Positions 1 to 5,532 of a DNA stretch of 5,532 bases are shown here, one piece after another. The position numbers were made by a program, and so were the translations under genes. The DNA is from an uncultured Actinomycetes bacterium (GTDB lineage Bacteria; Actinomycetota; Acidimicrobiia; Acidimicrobiales; RAAP-2): the NCBI GenBank assembly GCA_903854175.1, contig CAINVQ010000144.1, positions 1-5,532 of the forward strand, in the 5' to 3' direction. The notes beneath the pieces are model-generated. The model made no database searches and was not told the DNA's origin. It saw only the letters and a program-made list of their open reading frames with translations. Within the stretch, counting starts at the first letter, position 1; each line of letters opens with the position of its first letter.

Positions 1-743
1 TAGCTGGCGTAATTAGCTGTGCTCGAGTTCGGAAGATCAGTGGATGTCGTAATTATCACTCGACCAAATCTGTTCGGATTTAATTTCCACTTCTTATTCA
101 TTACTAGAACAATTCTCGTAGGTGATACCGAAGAAACGCTGTAAGGGCCAAGCGTTGGTCGAGTTAAAAGTGAGTTCAATGAACATCCGGTATTGAATCC
201 TGCTGGGACAATGTCTCTAAATAAAGTTGTCCATGCGGCGTAGGGTGAAGAAAACACAGCCGTAACTGTTTTTCCTGCTGCATCTACTTCTAACGACTTG
301 ATGTCTCTATATCCGTCAGAGGTAATGCTCGGCAGTTTCTTTGCGTACGACCACCACGTGACTAGGTCGTAACCGTTGAATACTTCCCCGTTAGACCACG
401 TGTATCCCTGTGCGATTGTGTACACCACGGTTTCAGGAGAGAGAGAAGTTAGTTCGGCAGATGAAATTGGTCCGCCTGCACCAACAGAAATATTTGCGGT
501 GGACGTTAAGAACGCTGATGGCTGAATTAAGTCAAGTACAGCTCGAGAGGTTGCATTTGATCCGGTGTCTAGATAGCCACAACCATTAAGTGGACCTGGC
601 AAAGAAACAGTTAGGGTGCTTGAATTCTCATTAGAAGTAATGATGGGCTTCTTCGCAGCTGAAGCAATACTCATAGGGGTCAGGACAAGCACTAAAGCAA
701 TGCATGTAGCGAATGCCCTAGGAATTGACCCTCGTAGGATCAT
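1..743 (-). CDS. Secreted ABC-transporter family-5 (peptide/oligopeptide type) substrate-binding protein, 3' end cut by window edge
   Basis: An open frame starts with ATG at 743 and runs without a stop off position 1, giving 247 visible residues of a protein that in this family is usually about 500-600 residues. Residues 1-29 look like a signal peptide: Arg4 and Arg9, a hydrophobic core at about 10-24, and an Ala-Ser-Ala cleavage site at 27-29. Family-5 (SBP_bac_5, OppA/DppA-like) hallmarks follow: WSNGEVFNGYDLVTWW at 116-131 matches the usual WSDG.p..a.D...tW motif, SPYAAWTTLF at 166-175, and LGPYSVSSVSP at 198-208 followed by a basic N-x-x-W near 216-219. Such proteins capture peptides or other solutes outside the membrane and pass them to an ABC permease; the ligand cannot be read here. 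No lipobox is seen, and mature Cys55 and Cys187 could form a disulfide. The start lies 5 nt after the secG stop with no clear Shine-Dalgarno, so translation is probably coupled to secG. Family assignment is firm, substrate unknown. Confidence 0.88.
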   Translation of the reverse strand, partial: MILRGSIPRAFATCIALVLVLTPMSIASAAKKPIITSNENSSTLTVSLPGPLNGCGYLDTGSNATSRAVLDLIQPSAFLTSTANISVGAGGPISSAELTSLSPETVVYTIAQGYTWSNGEVFNGYDLVTWWSYAKKLPSITSDGYRDIKSLEVDAAGKTVTAVFSSPYAAWTTLFRDIVPAGFNTGCSLNSLLTRPTLGPYSVSSVSPTRIVLVMNKKWKLNPNRFGRVIITTSTDLPNSSTANYAS

Positions 744-748
744 GGCGA

Positions 749-979
749 CTACTGCAAGCGCAGGTCGAGTGTCAGCGTGGCAAATGTAAATACCAACGCG
801 ACAGCAATGGTGATGCGGTCTAGGTTTCGTTCAACAACTGTGGATCCAGCTGCTGCAGCACCAACAGAGCCACCCATCAAGTCAGAGATGCCGCCACCTC
901 GTCCTGAGTGCAGGAGAACAAGAAAAATTAGTGCAACTGCTGAAATTGCTTCAATTGCGACGATTAACCATGTCAACAT
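749..979 (-). CDS. secG: Preprotein translocase subunit SecG
   Basis: This encodes a 76-residue SecG, the small accessory subunit of the SecYEG channel that helps SecA-driven export across the cytoplasmic membrane. Two hydrophobic membrane segments are visible (about residues 3-23 and 56-72), separated by a Gly/Ala/Ser-rich loop containing the family signature HSGRGGG at 24-30 and the ERNLDR motif at 50-55. The length is normal for actinobacterial SecG. I chose the ATG at 979 because a GGAGG Shine-Dalgarno sits 5 nt upstream and because the protein then begins directly with the first membrane helix. A longer in-frame reading from 1072 would overlap tpiA by 80 nt and add a non-SecG leader, so it is rejected. 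It follows tpiA by 13 nt and precedes the exported binding protein by 5 nt. secG behind tpiA is the classic arrangement. Confidence 0.95.
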   Translation of the reverse strand: MLTWLIVAIEAISAVALIFLVLLHSGRGGGISDLMGGSVGAAAAGSTVVERNLDRITIAVALVFTFATLTLDLRLQ

Positions 980-984
980 AAAAA

Positions 985-989
985 CCTCC
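985..989 (-). promoter_or_regulatory. Strong ribosome binding site of secG
   Basis: On the minus strand this reads GGAGG, followed by a run of five T before the ATG at 979. It decides the secG start over the longer in-frame reading that would begin inside tpiA. It occupies most of the 13-nt tpiA-secG gap. Confidence 0.85.
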
Positions 990-992
990 GTA

Positions 993-1772
993 TTAGCGTT
1001 TTCCAGCGTAGCAGTCGTTGCACGCTTGGATAATTGCCATAAAGGATTCAGCTTTAAGGCTGGCGCCGCCAACTAAAAACCCATCCACACCAGTTTCACG
1101 GATAAGGGCTTCGGCATTTTCTGCGTTAACTGAGCCTCCATACAGAATTCTTGATTCATTAAGTCCGAGGTTCTTCAGTGTTTCATGAATCAAGGAAGTC
1201 ATCTCAGCTACTTGCTCACTAGAAGCAGTCAGCCCTGTTCCAATTGCCCAAATTGGTTCATAGGCAATGGTTACATTCTCACGATGCTTTGGATCAATTT
1301 TGCCAAGTGCATTTTGAATTTGTTCTTTTACATACAAGTCCTGCTCGCCAGTTTCTCGAATGTCGAGAGGTTCGCCTACGCAAAGAACAGCATTCATCCC
1401 AGATTTAACAACCGCAAGAAGTGTTTGCTCAACGATTGAGTCTTTCTGTCCGTACATTGAACGACGTTCAGAGTGACCCACAAGGACCCATTTAACGTTT
1501 AGTCGCTTAAGCATTGGTGCGCTTATTTCCCCAGTGTGAGCACCATTGTCATTCGGATTTACATTCTGAGCACAAACTTCCATTGGGATTCGTTCAGAGT
1601 CAATGATTGATGTGACGCTACGAATATCAACAAATGGAGGGGCCACAACAATTTCGACATTTTCCATTGGCTTGTTTTTAAGCATCACTGCGAACTGTTG
1701 GCTCAAGTGAACTGCCTCGACGTAATCGAGGTTCATCTTCCAGTTACCGATGACGAGTGGCTTAGAAGTCAT
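993..1772 (-). CDS. tpiA: Triosephosphate isomerase
   Basis: This 259-residue protein is a full-length cytoplasmic TIM-barrel enzyme that interconverts dihydroxyacetone phosphate and glyceraldehyde 3-phosphate. All active-site elements are visible: GNWKMN at 9-14 with substrate-binding Asn10 and Lys12, VGHSERR at 98-104 with the electrophile His100, AYEPIWAIGTG at 170-180 with catalytic base Glu172 and the flexible phosphate-gripping loop 6, YGGSV at 211-215, and the phosphate loop FLVGGASL at 232-239. Length is typical of the family (about 250-260). The ATG at 1772 shares its last base position with the pgk stop (TAATG on the minus strand) and lacks a strong Shine-Dalgarno, so ribosomes finishing pgk probably reinitiate here. 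It is part of the gap-pgk-tpiA-secG operon. Nothing in it looks broken or foreign. Confidence 0.98.
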   Translation of the reverse strand: MTSKPLVIGNWKMNLDYVEAVHLSQQFAVMLKNKPMENVEIVVAPPFVDIRSVTSIIDSERIPMEVCAQNVNPNDNGAHTGEISAPMLKRLNVKWVLVGHSERRSMYGQKDSIVEQTLLAVVKSGMNAVLCVGEPLDIRETGEQDLYVKEQIQNALGKIDPKHRENVTIAYEPIWAIGTGLTASSEQVAEMTSLIHETLKNLGLNESRILYGGSVNAENAEALIRETGVDGFLVGGASLKAESFMAIIQACNDCYAGKR

Positions 1773-2908
1773 TACTTACTGCTTTCACGAAGTGCTTTAA
1801 GGCCAGGCAGATCACCTAGCTCAACAAACTCTAGTGAAGCCCCACCGCCAGTTGAAACAAAACTCACCTGATCTTCAAGTCCGAACATCTGAATTGCAGA
1901 GACTGAGTCACCCCCGCCAATCACCGAAACCGCAGATGACCTTGCAACAGCACGGGCGACTGCTTCGGTGCCGGCGCTAAAGCGTTCATCTTCAAAAACG
2001 CCCATTGGGCCATTCCACAAGATTGTTCCAGCAGAGCTAATAACTTTCTCAAAGTCCTTGATTGCCTTGTCACCAATATCAAGTCCGACAAAGTCTTCGG
2101 GAATATTTGCGCCAAAGTAAATAGGTGTGTCGACGCCGCCCTTAGACCCAAATGGTGAGCCTGAAGCAAGTCCTGTTGAGTCCTGTGGGATAAGTACTTT
2201 CCCACCATCCATCAACGAAGTGCATTCCTCTACGAAAGATTCATTAAACAGAGAACTACCAATTGAACGACCTTGCGTTACCTCAAAAGTGAATGCCATG
2301 CCACCACCAATGATCACAGTGTCGGCTTTTTCACTTAAGACCTGAACTATTCCAAGTTTGTCAGCAACTTTTGCTCCACCAACGATTGAAACAAACGGAC
2401 GAACTGGGCTTTCTAAGAGGCTCGAAAGTGTTGCAACTTCTTTTTGAAGATTCGGACCTGCTGCGCTAGGGATCAGTACAGGTGGCCACATGATTGATGC
2501 GTGCTCACGATGTGATGCGCTGAACGCTTCATTGATGAAGTAGTCAAACCCAGCCACTAACTGTTCACCAAAAGTTCGATCGTTTGATTCTTCACCAGGG
2601 TTAAATCGAAGGTTTTCAAGTAATTCAACTTCTGGGCATAGCTCTTTCAGCCTTCTTCGCACTGGATCGACGCTGTACTTCTCGACAACCTGACCTTTTG
2701 GTCTTCCAAAGTGAGTACAAGCAACAACCGTGGCACCACGTTTTAATAAATCTTCAAAAAGTGGCAAAGTTGCTTTGATTCGAAAATCATCGGTAACTTC
2801 GAGCCGACCATCAATTTCGTCTACCGGCGTATTGAAGTCAACTCGAACGAGAACTTTCTTGCCTTGAAGGCTTCCCCAACTTTCGTAAGAGGGCAGCAAA
2901 TCTGTCAT
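1772..2908 (-). CDS. pgk: Phosphoglycerate kinase with shortened N-terminal domain
   Basis: This 378-residue protein is the cytoplasmic glycolytic kinase that transfers phosphate from 1,3-bisphosphoglycerate to ADP. N-domain substrate motifs are RVDFN at 22-26, THFGRPKG at 65-72, ENLRF at 98-102 and the His-Arg pair at 133-134. C-domain nucleotide motifs are VGGAKV at 176-181, GGGMAFTF at 201-208, WNGPMGVFE at 298-306, GGGDS at 331-335 and STGGGASLEF at 352-361. The gene is intact but departs from the common form. Only about six residues separate the helix ending KEL (88-90) from the ENLRF strand, where E. coli and Bacillus enzymes as I recall them have roughly 17-24 more. The usual (V)NDAFG reads NEAFS at 126-130. 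Both fit what I remember of acidimicrobial Pgk, so I take it as a functional lineage variant. ATG at 2908 follows the gap stop by 3 nt with only a weak GGTAAG upstream. The last base of its TAA is shared with tpiA. Confidence 0.97.
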   Translation of the reverse strand: MTDLLPSYESWGSLQGKKVLVRVDFNTPVDEIDGRLEVTDDFRIKATLPLFEDLLKRGATVVACTHFGRPKGQVVEKYSVDPVRRRLKELCPEVELLENLRFNPGEESNDRTFGEQLVAGFDYFINEAFSASHREHASIMWPPVLIPSAAGPNLQKEVATLSSLLESPVRPFVSIVGGAKVADKLGIVQVLSEKADTVIIGGGMAFTFEVTQGRSIGSSLFNESFVEECTSLMDGGKVLIPQDSTGLASGSPFGSKGGVDTPIYFGANIPEDFVGLDIGDKAIKDFEKVISSAGTILWNGPMGVFEDERFSAGTEAVARAVARSSAVSVIGGGDSVSAIQMFGLEDQVSFVSTGGGASLEFVELGDLPGLKALRESSK

Positions 2909-2911
2909 TGA

Positions 2912-3919
2912 CTACTTACCAATGTGAGTAGTGAGGTCAACAAGTCGGTTTGAATAACCCCATTCATTGTCGTACCACCCAAAGATTTTTACTAGTGACT
3001 TGTTGTCATCAATCTTTTGCACCATTGTCATCTGTGAATCAAATGTGCATGATGCTGGTTGACCAACAATGTCTGAAGAAACAATTGGATCTTCTGTGTA
3101 AACAAGAACTCCCTTTAGCTCACCATCAGCCGCCTTTTTAAACGCAGCGTTAATTTCATCTACAGATGTTGAGCGAACAATTGCGGTGAAGTCAGTTATT
3201 GAACCGTCAGGGATTGGGACTCGGAGTGAAGTTCCATCTAGTCTCCCCTTCATAGCTTCAAGAACCAAACTTGTGGCGCGAGCGGCACCAGTAGATGAAG
3301 GAACAATATTTACTGCAGCTGCACGTGCACGTCGAAGATCACCATGTTGAAGGTCCAGTAGGTTTTGATCGTTCGTGTAGGCGTGAATTGTTGTCATCAA
3401 ACCAGTGTCAACGCCAAAGGCATCATCTAATACCTTCACCATTGGAACAAAGCAGTTGGTAGTGCACGACGCGTTGCTCACAATGAAGTGGCTATTTGCA
3501 TCAAATGTTGAGTGGTTAACTCCATAAACGAATGTTGCGTCAACATCAGTTCCTGGAGCTGAGATGATTACACGCTTTGCACCAGCCTTTAGGTGGGCAG
3601 CAGCCTTCTCGCGAGTAGTGAATAAGCCTGTTGATTCGATAACAACATCAATCTTCAGCTCTCCCCAAGGAAGATTTTCTGGATTGCGCTCGGCAAGAAC
3701 CTTGATTGTCTTGTCGCCAACTTTGATTCCTTCAGAACTGACTGAAACTGGAAGGTCGAGGCGACCTTGCGTGGAGTCGTACTTAAGTAAGTGAGCGTTA
3801 GTTTCTGGAGGTGTTAGGTCGTTTACTGCAACAACTTCAATATTTGGATTGTTAAGTGATGCTCGAAGAAATCCTCGACCAATTCGTCCGAATCCATTAA
3901 TAGCTACGCGAGTTGTCAC
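2912..3919 (-). CDS. gap: Type I glyceraldehyde-3-phosphate dehydrogenase, GTG start
   Basis: This 335-residue protein is the cytoplasmic phosphorylating GAPDH, oxidising glyceraldehyde 3-phosphate to 1,3-bisphosphoglycerate with NAD. The Rossmann motif NGFGRIGR lies at 8-15 and Asp34 at the end of the second strand (AVND, 31-34) points to NAD rather than NADP. The catalytic SNASCTTNC spans 148-156 with Cys152, and His179 lies in TTIHAYTNDQ. Further family motifs are RRARAAA at 196-202, SSTGAA at 208-213, and WYDNEWGYSNR at 315-325. Length is normal. The start is GTG at 3919: an AAGGAG lies 7 nt upstream, and the only nearby ATG (3925) is immediately followed by TAG. Residue 191 is Gln where glycolytic enzymes usually have Pro (DLPHKD becomes DLQHGD). 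It heads the gap-pgk-tpiA-secG cluster, preceded by a 117-bp region that probably contains its promoter. Confidence 0.98.
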   Translation of the reverse strand: MTTRVAINGFGRIGRGFLRASLNNPNIEVVAVNDLTPPETNAHLLKYDSTQGRLDLPVSVSSEGIKVGDKTIKVLAERNPENLPWGELKIDVVIESTGLFTTREKAAAHLKAGAKRVIISAPGTDVDATFVYGVNHSTFDANSHFIVSNASCTTNCFVPMVKVLDDAFGVDTGLMTTIHAYTNDQNLLDLQHGDLRRARAAAVNIVPSSTGAARATSLVLEAMKGRLDGTSLRVPIPDGSITDFTAIVRSTSVDEINAAFKKAADGELKGVLVYTEDPIVSSDIVGQPASCTFDSQMTMVQKIDDNKSLVKIFGWYDNEWGYSNRLVDLTTHIGK

Positions 3920-4036
3920 CTACATGCTCCTTATTACGCGGGGACTTCTAGTATCGCACCTCAGATTGATTCCATGGTGCTGGTAGGGAGAATAAGTAAC
4001 CATCAGGAAAAACGCAGGCCTGACCAGACTTGTTTC
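3920..4036 (-). promoter_or_regulatory. rapZ-gap intergenic region, probable promoter of the glycolytic operon
   Basis: This 117-bp stretch is the only sizeable non-coding gap in the window, so it is the likely place for a promoter driving gap-pgk-tpiA-secG. Two weak -10-like hexamers are visible on the minus strand: GATACT at 3950-3955, about 30 nt before the start codon, and TATTCT at 3989-3994. Neither has a convincing -35 element 16-18 bp upstream. Short palindromes CCATGG (3972-3977) and CAGGCCTG (4015-4022) are present. I see no hairpin followed by a T-run, so there is no clear terminator for uvrC-rapZ and read-through is possible. In many Actinomycetota this position is occupied by yvcK and whiA, which are absent here. 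Promoter function is inferred from position rather than from a strong motif. Confidence 0.4.
3927..3932 (-). promoter_or_regulatory. Ribosome binding site of gap
   Basis: AAGGAG on the minus strand, 7 nt before the GTG at 3919. The spacing to the ATG at 3925 would be only 1 nt, and that ATG runs straight into TAG, so this site supports GTG initiation. Confidence 0.85.
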
Positions 4037-4882
4037 TTAGCGAGCAATGTCGCGATGAAAGACGGAGTTCTCAATATTTAGACGAGTACGAATCTCTTCT
4101 GCAATAGCAACTGATCGATGACGCCCACCAGTGCAACCTATGGCAATAGAAAGATACGACTTACCTTCTTTGGCAAATTCAGGAATCTGCCATTCCAGTA
4201 GTGAAACAACATCCTTTAAGAAATGCTGCGCTGAATCTTGCTTAAGTACATATGAAGAGACGGGCTCATCAAGTCCAGTTTGTGGTCGAAGTTCTTCAAC
4301 CCAATGTGGGTTTGGCAAGAAGCGACAGTCAAAGACGAGGTCTACATCACGAGGAATGCCATTTGAGTAACCAAATGAAACAAGTGAGATCCGCATAGTT
4401 CCGCCACCGGATGATTGGGTGAAGTGTTCAACAATCCGTGAACGAAGTTGGTTGGTGTTGATTGAACCAGTATCTATAACTAAATCAGCAGCATCTCTGA
4501 TTGACTGCAAAAGTGTTCGCTCACCAGTGATGGAGTCGGCCAGTGTTGGCGCTGGAAAAGGATGACGACGTCTATTGCCTTCAAATCTGCGAATTAAAAC
4601 GTCGTCGGGCGCGTCGAGAAAGAGAATTTTTGCATTCTCGTGCATTTGTTGAAGTTCTTTTTCAACCGCTAGGAGTGCGTCAGGCTGAATTCGACCAGAT
4701 CTTCCGACAATAAATGCAACACCGGCATAGTCAAGTGATCCAGAAGCTGCAAGTTCACCAACACGAGCGATTAATTCAAGAGGCAGATTGTCAATTACGA
4801 ACCAACCGAGGTCTTCGAGTGCAGCCGAAACAGTAGAGCGTCCAGCACCCGACATTCCCGTAACTAGCAATACCTCACTCAT
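4037..4882 (-). CDS. rapZ: RapZ/YvcJ-family nucleotide-binding protein
   Basis: This 281-residue protein belongs to the RapZ (YvcJ) family. It has an N-terminal P-loop NTPase-like domain and a C-terminal domain that in E. coli senses glucosamine-6-phosphate and controls GlmS through small RNAs; in Gram-positives the role is less clear. Visible motifs are the P-loop TGMSGAGRST at 8-17, DLGWFVIDNLP at 24-34, EGNRRRHP at 101-108, DCRFLPNPHW at 185-194 and IGCTGGRHRSVAIAE at 248-262. The P-loop has Arg15 where Walker A normally has Lys, a variant I recall as common in actinobacterial members. The protein ends soon after HRD (276-278), without the Lys/Arg-rich tail used for RNA binding in enterobacterial RapZ. 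ATG at 4882 overlaps the uvrC end by 8 nt (ATGAGTGA) and has GGGGAG 8 nt upstream. Family assignment is firm; the cellular role here is not established. Confidence 0.95.
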   Translation of the reverse strand: MSEVLLVTGMSGAGRSTVSAALEDLGWFVIDNLPLELIARVGELAASGSLDYAGVAFIVGRSGRIQPDALLAVEKELQQMHENAKILFLDAPDDVLIRRFEGNRRRHPFPAPTLADSITGERTLLQSIRDAADLVIDTGSINTNQLRSRIVEHFTQSSGGGTMRISLVSFGYSNGIPRDVDLVFDCRFLPNPHWVEELRPQTGLDEPVSSYVLKQDSAQHFLKDVVSLLEWQIPEFAKEGKSYLSIAIGCTGGRHRSVAIAEEIRTRLNIENSVFHRDIAR

Positions 4883-5532
4883 CGTCTGGACTCCCCTTTT
4901 TGGGCTTTGGTAGGCCTGGTGCCTGTAAGTGATCGTAGATGCTGCGAGCTACCTCGCTAGGTAGCCAGGCCAGCGCATCTAGTTCTTCATATGTTGCATG
5001 CCTCAGGGCATCTAGGGACCCGAACTGTTCCATGAGTCGATCTCTTCTCGCTGGCCCAAGGCCATCAATCCCATCGAGCGTTGTTGAGACCATTGACTTT
5101 CCGCGCTTGGACCTATGAAAGGTAATTGCGAATCGGTGAGCCTCATCTCTAATTCGCTGTACGAGATACAGCGACTCTGAACCACGCTCAAGAACAACAG
5201 GCTCACTTGTTCCTGGGACATAAAGAAGTTCTTCACGTTTAGCTATCGCAACAAAGTTAACTCCAGTTGCTCCTGCAATTGAGGCTGCTTTTTCGGCTGA
5301 ATGAAGCTGTCCAAGACCACCATCAATGATGATCAAATCAGCTCTTCTGAATTTTGAGCTCGATTGGTCTTCGTTCCAGTACCCGAGTCTTCTTCTAACA
5401 ACTTCTTCCATCGCACCAAAGTCGTCATTTCCAAGAATTTCTTTTACGTTGAAGTGACGGTATTCAGATTTCTTTGGGAGACCATCTTCGAATACAACCA
5501 TCGAACCAACATAATTAGTTCCTTGCAGGTGA
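4875..5532 (-). CDS. uvrC: UvrABC system protein C, C-terminal part (5' end cut by window edge)
   Basis: This is the last 218 residues of UvrC, the nuclease that makes both incisions in UvrABC nucleotide excision repair; the full protein is usually about 600 residues or more. The frame is open to position 5532 and begins HLQGT, the residues that follow the CFDIS motif, so the first catalytic Asp lies just outside the window. Visible parts of the RNase H-like 3' to 5' side nuclease domain are SMVVFEDG (10-17), DLIIIDGGLGQL at 65-76 with metal-binding Asp70, IAKREE (96-101), and RDEAHRFAI at 128-136 with His132. A tandem helix-hairpin-helix DNA-binding region spans about 150-202. Its first hairpin is GIDGLGP; the second reads AWLPSEVA, lacking the usual Gly-x-Gly. 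The tail is short and charged. The ATG at 5501 lies within conserved UvrC sequence and is not the start. The TGA at 4875-4877 overlaps rapZ. Confidence 0.97.
   Translation of the reverse strand, partial: HLQGTNYVGSMVVFEDGLPKKSEYRHFNVKEILGNDDFGAMEEVVRRRLGYWNEDQSSSKFRRADLIIIDGGLGQLHSAEKAASIAGATGVNFVAIAKREELLYVPGTSEPVVLERGSESLYLVQRIRDEAHRFAITFHRSKRGKSMVSTTLDGIDGLGPARRDRLMEQFGSLDALRHATYEELDALAWLPSEVARSIYDHLQAPGLPKPKKGSPDDE
4891..4896 (-). promoter_or_regulatory. Ribosome binding site of rapZ inside the uvrC end
   Basis: GGGGAG on the minus strand, 8 nt before the rapZ ATG at 4882. It lies within the last codons of uvrC, so rapZ can be loaded directly as well as by coupling through the 8-nt overlap. 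Confidence 0.7.

Noticed and set aside
702..704. Cys14 of the solute-binding protein as a lipoprotein Cys
   Set aside because: The preceding residues Phe-Ala-Thr do not make a lipobox and the hydrophobic core lies after, not before, this Cys.
980..1072. N-terminal extension of secG to an ATG at 1072
   Set aside because: It overlaps tpiA by 80 nt, adds residues unlike SecG, and the internal ATG at 979 has a strong GGAGG at the right distance.
777..1076. Plus-strand open frame opposite secG and the tpiA end
   Set aside because: It is the antisense of well-recognised genes, and its product resembles no family I know.
1185..1439. Plus-strand open frame inside tpiA
   Set aside because: It lies wholly antisense to an intact, fully motif-supported tpiA.
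1921..2345. Short open frames on both strands within pgk
   Set aside because: They are out-of-frame shadows of pgk, which has all catalytic motifs.
2950..3794. Two plus-strand open frames within gap
   Set aside because: Antisense shadows of an intact GAPDH gene with no own ribosome binding site or family features.
4015..4022. CAGGCCTG palindrome as an operator or terminator
   Set aside because: It is only 8 bp with no loop or T-run and no second copy in the gap, so chance is the simplest explanation.
5012..5236. Alternative minus-strand frame inside uvrC
   Set aside because: The overlapping uvrC frame carries the UvrC nuclease and helix-hairpin-helix motifs.
5499..5501. ATG at 5501 as a start for a short UvrC-like protein
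   Set aside because: The frame is open upstream to the window edge and the upstream residues HLQGT match conserved UvrC sequence, so the gene is only cut by the window.

Overview
All genes in this window lie on the minus strand, so in transcription order the window reads from position 5532 down to 1. It holds one compact gene cluster: the 3' part of uvrC (excision repair nuclease), rapZ (P-loop NTPase/regulator), a 117-bp gap that probably carries a promoter, then gap, pgk and tpiA (triose-phosphate glycolysis), secG (translocon subunit), and the 5' part of a secreted family-5 solute-binding protein. Both end genes are cut by the window edges. No RNA gene, insertion sequence, CRISPR array or long repeat was seen, and there is no plus-strand gene I would support.

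The order uvrC-rapZ-...-gap-pgk-tpiA-secG is the well-known arrangement of Actinomycetota and some other Gram-positives. Base composition is modest for that phylum (AT-leaning by eye, with many A/T third positions), which suggests a small-genome aquatic actinobacterium. Several protein details recall Acidimicrobiia from memory: a Pgk lacking a segment before its ENLRF motif, a RapZ P-loop with Arg in place of Lys, and a solute-binding protein next to secG. This placement is an inference and was not tested by search.

The genes are tightly packed. uvrC and rapZ overlap by 8 nt (ATGAGTGA), gap and pgk are 3 nt apart, pgk and tpiA share one base (TAATG), tpiA and secG are 13 nt apart with a strong Shine-Dalgarno, and secG and the binding protein are 5 nt apart. 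There are therefore probably two transcription units, or one with an internal promoter in 3920-4036: a uvrC-rapZ tail and a gap-pgk-tpiA-secG-SBP operon. Gap, Pgk and TpiA handle consecutive or branching steps around glyceraldehyde-3-phosphate. SecG assists export through SecYEG, the route the downstream signal-peptide-bearing binding protein would use.

The window looks like conserved core genome, and I see no undescribed system. The points worth checking are the absence of yvcK and whiA from their usual place between rapZ and gap, the shortened Pgk N-domain, single-residue departures in GapA and RapZ, and a solute-binding protein that appears to lack a lipobox.
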